Positions 49,781-62,322 are shown, counted from the stretch's first letter. The stretch is DNA of 64,000 nucleotides from Aquanectria penicillioides (GCA_003415625.1 PYIU01000002.1:6882001-6946000), one strand, 5' to 3'. Notes: generated by a model not told the origin, from the letters alone. Translations and numbers: made by a program.

Positions 49781-51248
49781 CTAAAGATATTCCTTCTTGG
49801 CCACTCGCTCGATAATCTCCTTGAGCATGTTGGTCGCCCACTCGTAGTCGTCCAGGTCAAGATACACCTGCGAGCTGAACCGCACCCAGAACCGGCCGTC
49901 GTGGATAAACAGCGAGATGAAGGTCTTGTACTCGTCAACCATGGTCTTCAGTATCCATTGAAACGCCGTCTGCGTCTCCTCGGCCGATATGACCACGTCG
50001 CCCTCCTTGCCCTTGGGTCCCTTCCTGACCGTCCAGATGGGCAGCGCAACGTTGGCCATGGCGCAGTTGCGCATCGTGCCTGTGCTGTTCTCCATGTACT
50101 CGGTCTGCAGCCCGGCGGCAACGAGTTCGGTGCCCTTCTTGTTCAGATCCCAGAGGTACTCGATCACCTTGTCCTCGCCGCCAAACACCTCTTGGCGCCA
50201 AGCGATGGCGTCCTTGACGCACAGATACGGCGAGTTATCGAGGGTGCCGACGAACTCGAACTTGGTGACAAAGGGCGTCTTGGAGCTAGGCGGCAGCGGC
50301 GAGATGCGCGACACCGACTTGGGCACGTAGCCGTGGCTGGTGGCCAGCGTCGTGGGCAGCAGGTGCTGGTTGCGCTTGGGCACATAGAAGACGGCGCAAC
50401 CACGGGGGACGTGGAGCCACTTGTGGCAGTTGGACACGAAGAAGTCCGGATCGGCGGCCGTGAGGTCCAGCTTGACCATGCCGATGCCCTGGGCACCATC
50501 GACCATGCTGATTACGCCGAGCTCCTTGCACACCTTGACCATCTCCTCCCAGGGGAAGACAACTCCGGGGCGCGATGAGACGACGTCGAATGTGCACACG
50601 CGAGCCCTCTTGCCCTGGGCCTCAATGTCCTTGACGGCATCGCGGAACTTCTTGACAATGTCCGCATCGTCAATGGGATAGGTGATTTCAATCTCCCTAG
50701 TGGAAATTAGACCGCCGTAGTAGTCGACAAGGTAGTCGGCCACCTTTCCACAGGCCTCGTAGATGGTCGAGAAGGTAATGATGACATCCTTGGCATCCGG
50801 GTTCCAGGCCAAGTTGCGGAAGACGGTGTTGACGCCGACGGTGGCGTTGCTAAGGAAGACGACAGTATCCGTCGGCGCATTGACAATCTTGGCGACGGCC
50901 TCCCGGGCCTCATCGAGCAGCTTGGGATAGTCGTAGCGGATGAAGAGATCGGGGCGGGCCTCGCTGGCGTCCTGGTATTCCCTAAACTTGGTCTTGATGG
51001 CGTTGGGGTAAGTTCCGAAAGAGCCTATGTATTTACGAAACCGGGAAGTGATTAGAGAGTCTCAGGGCCAACCAAACCGCCATGGGGGGGTTCAGATAGG
51101 TAAGCGATAGTGCTCACTCACCATGGTTGAGGTTCCTCCACTCCGGGTCAAAAGAGAATTCCTTCTTCATGGGCTTTCCAAAGGGCGAAGCCTCCGGTTT
51201 CCCGCGAACGGGAAGTTCCTGTGATGAATTCTGGCCAATCGATCCCAT
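49781..51248 (-). CDS. Class V PLP-dependent C-S lyase, EGT2-like (ergothioneine biosynthesis candidate)
   Basis: Exons 51122-51248 and 49781-51024 (97-nt intron) give 456 residues. The fold-type I, class V signature is complete: NLNHGSFGTYP near the N-terminus, NATVGVNTVFRNL, VDGAQGIGM with the cofactor aspartate near residue 218, and SNCHKWLHVPRGCAVFY with the PLP lysine near residue 244. The line of motifs closely follows my recollection of Neurospora EGT-2. That enzyme cleaves hercynylcysteine sulfoxide to ergothioneine, pyruvate and ammonia; related proteins are often annotated as isopenicillin-N epimerase-like. Paralogues exist in fungi, so the substrate is not certain and I give no symbol. 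It is predicted cytosolic. The ATG at 51248 follows a poly-T/A tract. Confidence 0.8.
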
Positions 51249-51866
51249 TTTTGCTTTCTGGTTATTCTGTCGACTGCTGAAGAGCGATATTAACCCTTTT
51301 TTTTTTTTTTTTTTCACTTCAGCAGAGTCTGCTGGCCCCTCATATATAGCTTGGCAAGAGTAGTTGGTGACTCAACTGACTTAGTAGCAATTTGAGGTAC
51401 CCCACTCGGCCAGAGTCAAGAATACGCCCTTCAGGGCGCCCTCGGATGGAGCTGCTGAACCAAGATCGCGAGGTTTGATAGGGCAAAGGCCGTGTGTAGC
51501 CGGCTTGCGCCGAGATCTGTCTACATTGTCGGCTCAACTTGAGTTTGATATACGGATCCATGAACGGATCCATGCCCCATCTGCCACGTAGGGGTCACTT
51601 GTATTGGGCAAAGTTCACCGATAAACGGAGTGGTATTGGTCACAGCCCGCAGGGGAAGTCGTATCGAGTCGACAATTCATAGTGTAAATTCCCGTTACAT
51701 CAAACGCCTCATAAAATGATCATAGCTGTCGAGCCTCTCTCTGCTGCTCTGCCTTTGATTCCTTTGCGTGGGTCCATCCCGTCTCCCTAGGATAAAAACC
51801 GCATGTGCTCCTGGATGCTCCCGGTCCCAATGCTCGCTAATCAATGCTGTATCTCACCATCGTCTT
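51249..51866. other. Intergenic region upstream of the PLP-lyase gene
   Basis: About 600 bp that must hold the promoter of the EGT2-like gene and the 3' end of the sirtuin transcript. It contains a poly-T tract at 51299-51315 and a repeated GGATCCATG pair near 51,555-51,575. No gene. Confidence 0.6.
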
Positions 51867-54801
51867 TTAACCCTTGCACGACCATCTCGTACCCCATCTC
51901 CTCAAATCCGATTCCATGCCTGCCGTGGAAGACCCTGGCTGATTGTGAACTATCGGGGTCCCCTTTCGTAGCCCCGCTAGCGCTATTAATGCGTCCGTCT
52001 CCTCTGGTCTGCTTTCATGTTTCACAACAATTGTAGCTTCCGCTTTGGTTACCTGCCGCCAGCTTGTGGGCTGTGGAAAGTGCCTGACAAGTGGGTCGTC
52101 AAGATAAAACGGGTTAAAAATCTTGCCTCCCTTTTCAGTCCTCATGTTGACAGAAATGGATGCTAATGGTGGTCCCGCAGGAGGGCTTCGAGGCTCAAGA
52201 GGTATGGGTTTACCATATCGCGTAGTCATTGAACTAGGGGGTTGAGGCTTCAAAGGCGGCAGTCTTAGCTCTGGCTGCATTTGCTTTATTTCCTCTGGAG
52301 CCGCCCGTCTTCTGCCCACCGTTGGCATAACAACCTCTTCTCCATCAATCTTCTTCCGCTTCCTACGGCGGGGGTTTGATTTGACAGAATCAATAATGGA
52401 GCTCGGCTGCTCGACGACAGGCGCGGGTTTCTGTGGAGTAAGGGCTTCCTCTGCAGGAGCCGTAGGTTGAGCGTTTTCTGCTGGTGCTTCAGGGTTCGCC
52501 TTTTGACGAGACCTCCCATGGTTAGGATTTAGGGTTGACGAAGTCCTCTTCGGCCTTTCGAGAGCGCCGGGGGCCGACTTGCGAGGCCGCTTAGCCCTGG
52601 GCTTCGTTGGCTTGTTTTGAGGACCTGGTAGTGAGTCACCCGTCGCTGAGACTGGAGCTGGTACTGATATTGAAGCTCGTCGGTTAGGCTGCTCTGTTCC
52701 TGTTATCCGATGGAGCTCGTCCATGATTTTCAAAGTCCAATAAGCGCCTGTGACCTTTGTGTCGCGTAATGCTACGGGGTTGGCGGGAGGCGGCTTCTTG
52801 GACTCTGCCTTATCCTCCCCCGACGCGCCACTAGATTCTCGCTTCTTCTTAGGCTTAGGTGGCTCTAGGTCCTTCCAAAGCTTGGGTATCTTGTCCTGCA
52901 AGTCGGCAACCCAGGCGTCACAGTCCCACTCAATCCAGTAGTCGATGATGTCTCCCCATGAGCTCTCAGGCGGCTTCGTGAAGTTGACAAACACAACCTT
53001 GCCTCCCTTGGTGTGAACGGCCTTGGCAAACTCTCGGACCATGACTTTGAGTCCATGGACTCGCAGACTTGTGCCCAAGATGAGCAGCAAATCGGGGTTG
53101 AGAGCCAAGTCATGGGTGACAATGGGGCTGATGAGATGCGCGTTGGGGTGTTCCTCGCCGTAGAGTACAATATCAGGCCTAAGTTTCCCAACGCCTAGGG
53201 CTCGCTTTCCTTTCTCCTCTCGGGCGGTGGTTGCGCCGACACAGTGAGGACACTCGGGCTGCTGTCCCGACATCGTTTCTAGTTCTCGATTATCATCCCA
53301 CGAGCAGACGCGACCGCACAGAAAACATCGGAGCAACTCTAGTGACCCATGGAGAAAAACGCACTCAACACCAGAGCGTGGTAGGTCTCGACGGGGGTTC
53401 TTGGGAGGAGGTTTGGTACTTTCTAAGGCGAGCTGTTCGGTTTCCGGGACTACAGGGGTTTCGGTCCCCTCTGATTGACTGGCTTGTGATTGCTGGCTTG
53501 GCTCAGAGTCTGAGGTCTGCTGAGTCCTTTCTGATGAGCTCTGGTCGGTGGTGGTACTTGAGGCTTCCTCGACCATTTTATTGAGCTGGTTCTGATTGGC
53601 TGTCGATCTGCGCGAGAACCGTCCACGCATACCAGGACCATCTTGGAGCGACGTTGATAGACCGACTTTTTCTTCAATCTGATCGATGTTCTGAGTGTAG
53701 CAGCGCACCAGCTTTCCACGGTCTCTGAGATGGCTAATGAAGCGATGTGAGCTAGTAGGTGTAATGTCCTTGACCTTTTGCCGCAAGGTAGTTGCAAATG
53801 TGTAAAATACGGATGTTCTTAAAGGATCTGACCAGATTGAAGCGTCAAACAGATCTTTTCCTTTCATGTTAGGTAGAGTGTTTCTTCCGGGGTTGGAGAT
53901 TTGGGATGAGTTGATGACGTTGGTAGAGGGAGAGTCACCAAGCTCTGAAGGTGAAGTGCTGCGCCGACTGGAGCGGTCCTCTGACGGTGAGCTTGGTTCA
54001 AACGGGTCGAAGAGAACAGGGGGCGGGCTCGAAAGAGGTGAAGAGCTGGGCGGAATCGTGACATCTGCAAGGCGGCTGTGATGGTGCTTCCGAAACGCCG
54101 AAGGGGGGACGATGAGATCTTCTGGTGGGGGTGACGATAGAGGCGATGTGATGGGCTGTGCGACTGAAATGGAATGCCTGGTTGAATTCGGCGTGATCAT
54201 CGGGAGACTTTCGGCGTTCTCATTGGCGTTTGCTGAGTGCTGCTGATCTTCCTCTTTGATCCACGGGGAGGATGCCTGGTGATGGTGTGCCGAGTCTAGC
54301 TCGAGCTGGACTTGAATTTCATCTTCAACGTCCTCCGATTTATTTCCAGTGTCGGAAATGGTATCGTACGAAAGCCTTCGTCGCTTGCTTCGTCGAACAT
54401 TGACACAATCGTTGGTGGTGTTATCCTTGTCATCAGGCTCCTGATCCTTGTCCTTCTTGGCCGGTACATCGTGCTCCGCTAGACGCGCCTGGCGAGTGGC
54501 GGCGTCGAATTGGGCCTGGATCAGCGAGTAGAGACCATTCTCGGAGCGAAAGTCCTGGGAAATTGCAATGTCAGCGCGTTCAAGTTGGCTGGCCCAGCTG
54601 CGGAAAGTTTTGGGTTGAGAAGCGGGGAACGGGAGCGGGAGCGGGAAGTGAGAGCTACGGCATCACATCACATACAGGAATGCCCGAGTTGGTGCTGATG
54701 CCGGCACCGGTGACGACGACGACCTTGCGGGCCTTGAGCAAGGCATTGGCGATTTCCTGCAGGTTCTCGTGCGAGTCCGGCGGCACATGGGTGGTAGGCA
54801 T
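51867..54801 (-). CDS. hst4: Sirtuin, Hst4-class NAD-dependent histone deacetylase, large form
   Basis: Exons 54676-54801 and 51867-54554 (121-nt intron) give 937 residues. The Sir2 core is present in order: VVVVTGAGIST and GIP|DFR at residues 32-45 (the intron falls inside this motif), YTQNID near 328-333, FLHGS with the catalytic His near 446, zinc cysteines near 452, 455, 477 and 480, and ILGTSLRVHG near 535. The wording matches Hst3/Hst4 enzymes, which remove acetyl from histone H3 lysine 56 and, in filamentous fungi, influence secondary metabolism. Two features are unusual. A Ser/Pro/acidic insert of about 280 residues separates the first two Sir2 motifs. The C-terminal 350 residues are basic, disordered-looking and Pro/Lys-rich, with several bipartite-type basic clusters. 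Nuclear location is expected. The frame is open upstream of 54801 but non-conserved in character. Confidence 0.88.
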
Positions 54802-55994
54802 CGTTGGCCGGGGGCGAAGGCGGAAGCGCGAGGAACAGCCCGCCGCGTCGCGCGTGAAGTTGAGGAAGAAGGTTGGGCGGGCTGCGAGTAGCGAGCGATA
54901 GCGGTTGCTCGCTCTCTCTCGGGCGCTGCGTCGGGGGTTAGCAGAGCGCGCCGAGAGTCGGGGACTGCGGCCGCGGGTTCTAAGAGCGTTGACACGAGAG
55001 GAACCGGGGCGACATTGTTGAGCTTGGAGGCGTGGTCGAGGCTGCGAGAGCGAGAGCAAGCGGCGGTTGTTTGTGGTTCGACCTTTCTCTGGGCAGTTGC
55101 AGCTATGGAATCGCGGACAGCGCCAGCACGCAGCGCGACGTCGTAGTGGAGCGGAGCACTCTGGCTGATTGGCAAACGGGCGAGGGAAAAGAGAGCAACG
55201 GAGAAAGCGGGAAGGAAGAGCAAAGAAGGTGACTGGCTCGGGGACGACGAGGACTCGATCAGGTCTTGCTCGCAAACGCCTTGGGGCCTCGAGATGCTGG
55301 ATCGAGAGGTGAAGTGAAGCAAAGCGAAGAGCGAGACGTTGACGGTCCAAGTCGGAGTGCAAGTCCAAGACGCGATAGGCCCGGCTGCCGAACCGGGGCC
55401 TTGTTGTGATGGCCCATGCCTTCCACATCTCTGGCGCGGTTGGCGGCGGCGGTGGCTCTTTAGCGCACTGACGCGGTGTAGCCAGCGCTCACCAGAACTC
55501 GCTAGCACTCACACTTTGTCCCCTGACCCTGTATTTCCTTATCGATAGCAATCTCACAGGGGGTTCACAAGGGCCGATAGGAACAGGCATAGGGCCCACA
55601 CAAGGCGTTCAATCAACGCGTACGGATACCATCCGCCAGCTGGGCCTGTTCTTCAGAGGCTCGCCCAGCGCACTGCGCTTGACTCGACGCAGCGACGCGT
55701 GGTGTGCTGGCTCTCGTTTTCGGCGATCGATCTATTCAACATAGAACATGGTCTGACTCCACCAACACAAGTCCTCTCATTATCAAGGTTGCTTTGGGCC
55801 AAGCCAAAAAGAAAAGAAGAGCGATTTGGGTCTAGGAGCAGTCTTTAACCCACAGACTGGAATTTTTATTTGCTTTTTTTTAACGCTGCGGTTTATATTC
55901 TTACATACCTAGGTGAATTCTCTGATGGCGCTCTTGTTCACTCACTAAACTATCTATGTATAACCCTGCGGCTGTTCGCGTCGTAACTCTTCGC
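54802..55994. other. Intergenic region upstream of the sirtuin
   Basis: No separate gene. The sirtuin frame remains open to about 55,430 on the minus strand but reads as Arg/Ser/Pro-rich, leader-like sequence. The rest is the 3' flank of the sedolisin pseudogene. Confidence 0.55.
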
Positions 55995-57741
55995 TTACAC
56001 GTCCAAGATATCAAAGAGCTTCTGGAAACCATTCGGCACTCCCAGCCCCGTCACGGCATCCCAGCCCTCAGTCGTCGGCCATCCCTCGTACTTGTTGCGG
56101 AAGCTGCACTCGTAACTCTTCCCCGTAGTAATGTCCTGAAGCACCGCCTGCACCCTGTCTGAGTACAGCTCCTTGTTCAGCCATCCCAGCACCCTCTTCC
56201 CTTTCGCACGCGCGCGTCGTTGATGAGCGCAATCATGGCCGCGACAACAGGCGTGCTCGCGCTTGTGCCCCGGAGGCTCAACGGCGACCCTCTATACCAC
56301 ACAAGGAAGCTGGTTCCCACAGCCGAAATGTCCGGCACTGCGCGGTTGTTCTCATTGTAGTAGCCCTTCATGCGTCCGTCAAGGGCCTTGACGTAGCTGG
56401 ACACGGCCGAGTCCTGCCACGCTGGTTGGGGGAATACCTGCGAGAAGCCTCCGCCGCTGAAGCCCGCTGCGTCCGGAGGTTCCCTCGCGTTGGTCGTGGC
56501 ACTAACGGCCGTAACCTACGGGCATGTCGCGGGGAAGACTGACATGGCAACCTCTCTGTTGGTTCCGTCGTTGGTGCGGCAGTTGGAGTTGCTGGTGCCC
56601 TTGGTGCCTCCGTCACCAGATGCCACCAGGATACTTGTGCCGCGAGCTGTAAGGACGCCGAACATGTCACAGACGCGCTTGGCATAGGCCACTGGTACAG
56701 ACACCTCGTCGTCGGCGTACGAGACGGATATCACATGTGGAAGCTCACTGTCTGGTTTTGCTAAGCATGTACTCGAGGAATTCAAGATAAGGCTCGTTGT
56801 TCGATTTCGCCTCGCCAGGGTCGTTGCCGTTGTCGTCCAGCTTGATTCCTCGGCCGCCAGCGAGATAATACGTAATGTTAGTCAGGTAGCCCACAGCCAT
56901 AGCAAATTGCACATCGAGAGCTGCCTCGCTACCAGATTCCGCCAAGACTTGCGAATTGTGGCCCCCGTTGAGGTTCTCGATTGAATAGTTGTAGCTCTTG
57001 GAATATAGTTTTGGGGCCAGGGTCTGGAGGAATACATCGCTGTCGTGTAGTTGGCGTTCTCTTCGAGGAAACCGGCAATTCCAATGCGTATCGGGGATTG
57101 ACCGTTGGGCGTTTGGTAATTGATGTTGTAACGAGCTGGCTGTATGTTGCATCTCGCTTTTCGAGCTTGTCAACCTTGCCGGTGCTGATCTTCTGGAGCA
57201 TCTTAGGGGTGACGTCTGTGCTGGGCGAGGTCAAATCCTGTTTAGGTCTCATAAAGTTGGCGATGGGGTGAACAAAGTCGATGGCGTCAAAGACTGGCTT
57301 CGGGACCGAGTACTACCTTGTTCGAAGGGTTGGCTTGTGGTCCTCGAACTGGTAGTAGCTGAGCGTCATGCCCAAGAGCGACTCGGCCTTGTTCACTGTC
57401 GTCTTGACACGAACCCAATCCCTATCCAAAGATGCACTTCCAGATAGGTTGTTTTCCTTCAGCCAGCTGAGCACATCATTGACGTCGTTTTGGCTGGGGT
57501 TGCGCAGTGCTTGGGCAGCTTCTTGGGAAATGTGTCCACCATTGGTCTCAAGCTTATTCTTGACAGACTCAATGGTCGGCTGGCGCAGAGCGAAAGATAA
57601 CTTTACTGCCTGGTTAGGATCTGGGGCCTCGTTGAGCCTCTTCCATCCGTCTGGCAAAACTAAGGCGTTCTCGAGAGCCCGGCTTTTGGCAACGCCCAGA
57701 CCAGCCAGGGCCAGTGCATAGAATAACGACCTGAACATCAT
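55995..57741 (-). pseudogene. Sedolisin (S53, tripeptidyl-peptidase-like) pseudogene
   Basis: The 5' part encodes a signal peptide (MMFRSLFYALALAGLGVAKS) and a pro-kumamolisin propeptide, intact to 57316. From there the frame is broken repeatedly. There is an in-frame TAG at 57313-57315 and a deletion with frame change near 57131-57140. A 1-nt loss lies near 57045 and an extra A in the run at 56755-56758. A TAG replaces a Tyr-type codon at 56516-56518 (after FPATCP), and a 1-nt loss lies near 56197-56203. Between lesions the S53 catalytic blocks are still readable: SEAALDVQF with Glu/Asp, the SGDGG oxyanion region, GTSASTP with the Ser, and the C-terminal calcium-site WDAVTGLG. Functional relatives are secreted acid proteases. 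The decay looks recent because the sequence is otherwise well preserved. Confidence 0.85.
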
Positions 57742-60254
57742 GATTGATTAGTCGGACATGAAAGCTATTGATGTAGGATTGCCGATTCATGTCGTGGATT
57801 GCCGTTGTATTGAGCTCTTTCGCGGAATGAGTCGCCCACGGTGCCGAGAGTGGCAGCGGGACTGTCTTAGACAAGACAATGCCCACGCTAGACGCGAGAA
57901 TGCACGCGTTCTAGTTATATCGATAACTTCAATCAAGCCAGGCGAGGGCTGTTCACAATTCGTCCATATAAAAGAAGAACGGCATTCTTCTAGGCGTGGG
58001 GCTGTTCCCAACTTCGGCCCTACACTCCATGGCGGCTTGGTCACCATAATACAACATATGCTTGGCCATGCCTTTGGGGAGCAACTGCAGAAGCAAACAT
58101 TTTTAAAGTAGGTTTACATCAAGGATGGCAGATTCCACAGGGATTTGCAGGGAAGCGCGCCCGTGCTGCTGGTTCAGAAATGGCATTCAAAGGCTTGGAA
58201 AGGGGGATCTGCAGTGTCTTTGAAATAGGTAGCAGCTGCTACGTGGTGCGAGTTGGAGGGGTTCTGCATGTTGGGTGGCCGTGCAAGGGATCAGCAACCG
58301 CGTTTCGGAATAGCAATAGAATGAAGTATGTGCAGGAGAGGAAAAAGAAAGAAGGGCGAAGCGACTAGGAATTAATAAATGGCAATTGGACGTCAAAGAG
58401 TTGCAAGCTGGGCCGTTGGGAGTTGAGCCAACACCAACAGCAAGCACACGAGTTTCTGCGTATGTTGGCTGCATTGAAGTGATTGAACATGTACGCAGGA
58501 CGGAGTCTGCCTCGTCGTGTGAAGTATATTACCATTAGGGACAGTCTTTTTCCCGCTCGTATAGCCACGCTGGGCGAAAGAACACGTCGGTCCCGATTTT
58601 GTTTGTTACATCATCGTGGGTCTTGCCTCGGCCAAGGCGATGCCAAAGGGCCCATGCAGAATCGTACCCGCACATTGGCAGCTTGACTGTCACGTCTCTC
58701 CACAAAAACAATAATAATAATAAATGGCAGAGAGAAATGACACAAAACAGCCGCTAGGCGGGCTGCGGTCTCCAAGGAGGCAGTATCGACACCGCTGTTT
58801 GTTTAGCCGGCATTAGTCACTCGTCAAGATCGATTGGACTCTGAAACTCGGTCAATTAACAGAGCTGAAATTCGTGACCGTGGACATGGACTTTGTTTTC
58901 AAGACACTTTGAGGGAGCGATTTTGGCTCGTTTCTTGTCTCTGTGTTCGTCTGCCCCCACCAGAGTGGGGAGGAAGACGGCTGCGGGCCGCGGTCACCCG
59001 CCAATGAAAACGGCCCTTGGTCATGTTAGTCCCTCTACATGCATTTGTCGCTCAAACCAGCTTAGTGGGCGCTGAGTTTTGCGTGGGCTTGCAGGAGTTT
59101 ACCTCACGGTATGCCTATAAACGATTTGCTCACCTGACCAGGCACGAGAAACGACAAACTCCCCGAGCAACTCCCCGAAGGCGGCTGGCCAGGCTCAAAC
59201 GCCTGCATCAGCCTCAAATCGACATCCCACTCAACCCATCAGCATGACTGAGATGGAAGAGCGCCCAGAACGAAGTCTCTCCGTGCATGAAAGCCCTCAC
59301 AAACCTCAAGGCATCAACCAGGAACAGGCCGTGCCCCCGTCGGTCTTACGGCATTCTTACTCCCGGAAACTCCGCCTTTCCTGATGCCGCCACCCATTGA
59401 CAGACCAGTACTGCCCACATGTTTCGTCAACGAGCCCCCGCCCCCTCAGCACAGAGGGGCTTTGCCGCAAAGGCCCTCTATTTAGACCCATGCCGTGCGA
59501 GCCCGCCGTCGTGATTTGCTCTCCCAGGAAAGCAGCCGTTCATTGCTTGCATCAAATGCCTCTCCTCTGGCCACTGACAACCACTGAGGCGTCCTTGATG
59601 CTCAACCATCCCACCGCCCTGCTCCACCCGAGCCAGACTTAGTTTCTCGTCCCCACCACCGAGGGCCCGAAGGAGACGACGACGACCCGAAGCCGCGCTA
59701 GGCCTCGTCTGTCCTCGTCTTGCAATCATCTCCACGGCATTGGTCCGGGTCGTCTTCCAGCTCCCTCCAGTTGGTCACTGAAATGACCGCCGTCAGCCGC
59801 GGTTTCCCCTCTGGCCAGGATCTAGTAACTATTTCATGCGCCTGCGTGGTTTCTTGGGTTCGTCACACCAATTGTACCCGTTCTCGTCCCACGACGTTCG
59901 CGCGGGATGTCGAGAGAGGTGCTGGAGACCAATCTTTGGGCTTGCCATCCCGTGCCTGGGCTGAAAAAGACATGCGTCCGCCACCGTAGCCACCAGGATC
60001 CAAGGGGGCCGTGGGTGAACAAATTCCCTTGCGGGGAACTTGGCGGAGGAAACTCCGTGGCAGCATCACTCGATTGTTTAAATTTTCTCTTCTCCCGTCC
60101 CCTTCTCTTGGTGTTCATATTTTCACACTTTCTTCCTCCCCTCGGTGTCGTGTTTTCTCCTACGTGCCACCATCTATCTACCCTGACCTGGGCTCATCCA
60201 ATACCTCTCTGTAACTCTTGATATTGGTCATCCTCGCGTGATTCATCTTTCAAT
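57742..60254. other. Intergenic region between sedolisin pseudogene and cysteine-synthase-like gene
   Basis: 2.5 kb without a recognisable gene on either strand. The last 200 bp are CT-rich (TTTCTTCCTCCCC type), typical of a fungal promoter and leader for the plus-strand gene starting at 60255. Confidence 0.6.
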
Positions 60255-62217
60255 ATGGTGGACTCAGAGCATCTCAATGTCTTCACTGGGCCGGACTCTG
60301 TCCGCAAGTACTTTGATCCCGAATTCTCCCCTCCCCTCCCCCTCGTGGAGATCCCCGAATGCCTCAACCCCTACCGAGGCGATGGCGTCCGTATCTACGC
60401 CAAGATGATGTCGATGCACCCGGCAACCAATGTCAAGGTCATGCCAGGTTGGTCCCTCCAACTCCACTACGGTGTAGATCAGACCCAAGTAGCTAATCAT
60501 CGGCTTCAGCCATGAACCTGTTGGAAAAAGGCATCGAGCCTGGCACCACGAAGACGGTGGTCGAAAGCAGCTCCGGCTCCACTGTCATCTCCATGGCCAT
60601 GGTCGCACGAGCCTTTCATGGCGTCGATGACGTTCAGGCCTATCTAAGCAACAAGACTAGTGAGACCAAGCTCCGCCTCATGCAATTCTTTGGTCTTGGA
60701 GTGTAAGACACCCTGTCTCACTTGTGATGTGGTACATTCACTAAGATGCATACGATAAATAGCACCTTGTTTGGTGGCCCCGCCCAGCCTACTCCTATTG
60801 ATGAGAGGGGCGGTATCCGAGCTGCTGCCCGCAAGGACGCAGAGTCCGCGTCGGTCTGCAGTCCAAACCAATACGTCAATGACGATGTACGTTCACCTTG
60901 AAGTACCATATAAACCTGAGTCCAAGGTGCCAAATATTGACAATATATGTCTACTAGAACTGGAAGTCACATGTCCGCTGGACAGGCCCACAGATCCACC
61001 GACAACTTCCTGAGATCAATGTCATTGTTGCATCAATGGGAACCTCTGGTATGTTGTGGTAGTTGCATACTAATACTTCCTGTCTAATCGTTCTCCAACA
61101 GGCACCATGACTGGTTTGGGAACCTACTTTAAGGAGGCAAAGCCTTCAGTCTATCGCATCGCGTAAGCAGCCTTCCGCAACTTGTCACATTCACATCTAA
61201 CAAATGTTGACTAGTGTTTGCACCAACGCTGGAGAGCGAGTCCCCGGCCCGCGCGAGTACTCTCTCATGGAAGAGGTCAAGTTCCCCTACAAGGAAGCAC
61301 ACGATGCCCTTGAAGAGGTATCCGCAGAGGATTCCTTCTCCCTCTCACTGGACCTGTCTCGCCAAGGCATTGTCTGTGGTCCCTCTTCGGGAATTACCCT
61401 CAAGGGCTTGTTTCAACGAATCGAGAAGATGAAGCAAGAAGACACGCTTTCCAAGATTGCGGGCCCAGATGGTGAGGTTCACTGTGTTTTCATGTGCAGC
61501 GATCTTCCTTACCAGTACATCAACGAGTACTTTTCTACCTTGGGCCCTGAGAAATTCCGCCCTATTCGCAATGAGGTATACGATATCAAACTGTCAAATT
61601 ATTCGAGGGTGGTGGGAGCTAACACTGCGATGTAGAAACTGCGAGGCGTAGACCTGTACCGATATGACGACAGCTGGGAGCTCAAGGCTCTCCCTGCTCT
61701 GTCCAGCTACTTTAGCATTCACCCTCTGGGGTCCCACGACACTGTCCTCTCGCTCGCAGACCAGATTGACAAGGCTCTGACTCCCAGGTGCAACACCCAG
61801 ATTCTCGACTTCCGCCGTTCGTCCGACTACGATGCCTTCCACCTCCCCAACTCTGTCAACATCCCTCTGGAGGCTCTCAAGGACGGCGCCGCCAGTGGAA
61901 GCCCCTTTGCCAATCCTGCAGATGAATGTGACATGCTCAAGGAGCTCTGGCTCGAAATCGAGGACCTATTCACGGTCAAGGACAAGAATGGCAAGAGAAT
62001 CGCCAGTGCCGAAGCCCTGATGGCCCTCCTCCGGGGTAAGAAGGTCCTGACGCTGTGCTACGACGGCGACAGCGCCAGAGTCGCCAACAGTGTCCTTCGA
62101 GCCAAGGGTATCGAGGCTGAGAGCATATATGGCGGCTACGAGGCACTTGCCAAGCTGCAGATGCCGTGCAACGACACATGCAAGGTCACTGTCATGCCTG
62201 TATCCCTCGAGGTCTAA
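60255..62217 (+). CDS. Cysteine-synthase-like PLP enzyme fused to a rhodanese domain
   Basis: Seven exons (60255-60447, 60510-60702, 60763-60886, 60958-61048, 61102-61162, 61215-61575, 61636-62217) join in frame to 534 residues. Residues 1-340 are a fold-type II PLP domain of the O-acetylserine sulfhydrylase/cystathionine beta-synthase group. Lys61 in ATNVKVMPAMNLLEKG sits where the PLP lysine is expected. ESSSGSTV (83-90) replaces the usual TSGNTG loop, and GTSGTMTGLGTYFKE and CGPSSGITLKG follow. Residues about 375-534 form a rhodanese domain (ILDFRRSSDYDAFHLPNSVNIP) with the active Cys482 in CYDGDSAR. A sulfur-transfer role is likely; the exact reaction is unknown, since both active loops are atypical. 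No targeting peptide is evident. The start ATG is preceded by a typical leader. Confidence 0.85.
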
Positions 62218-62322
62218 GTATAAATCCGCTACTTTGTTATTAGGGGCTCAGATTGAGCGCTGCTTGCCCCTCTTCTTCTTTTTTTCTCTCTCTTGTTTCT
62301 TTGATTGCTTTTGGGAGGTCTT

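Noticed and set aside
54802..55428. In-frame upstream extension of the sirtuin
   Set aside because: The frame is open, but the Arg/Ser/Pro-rich translation does not look like protein under selection. The ATG at 54801 gives a normal Hst-type N-terminus.
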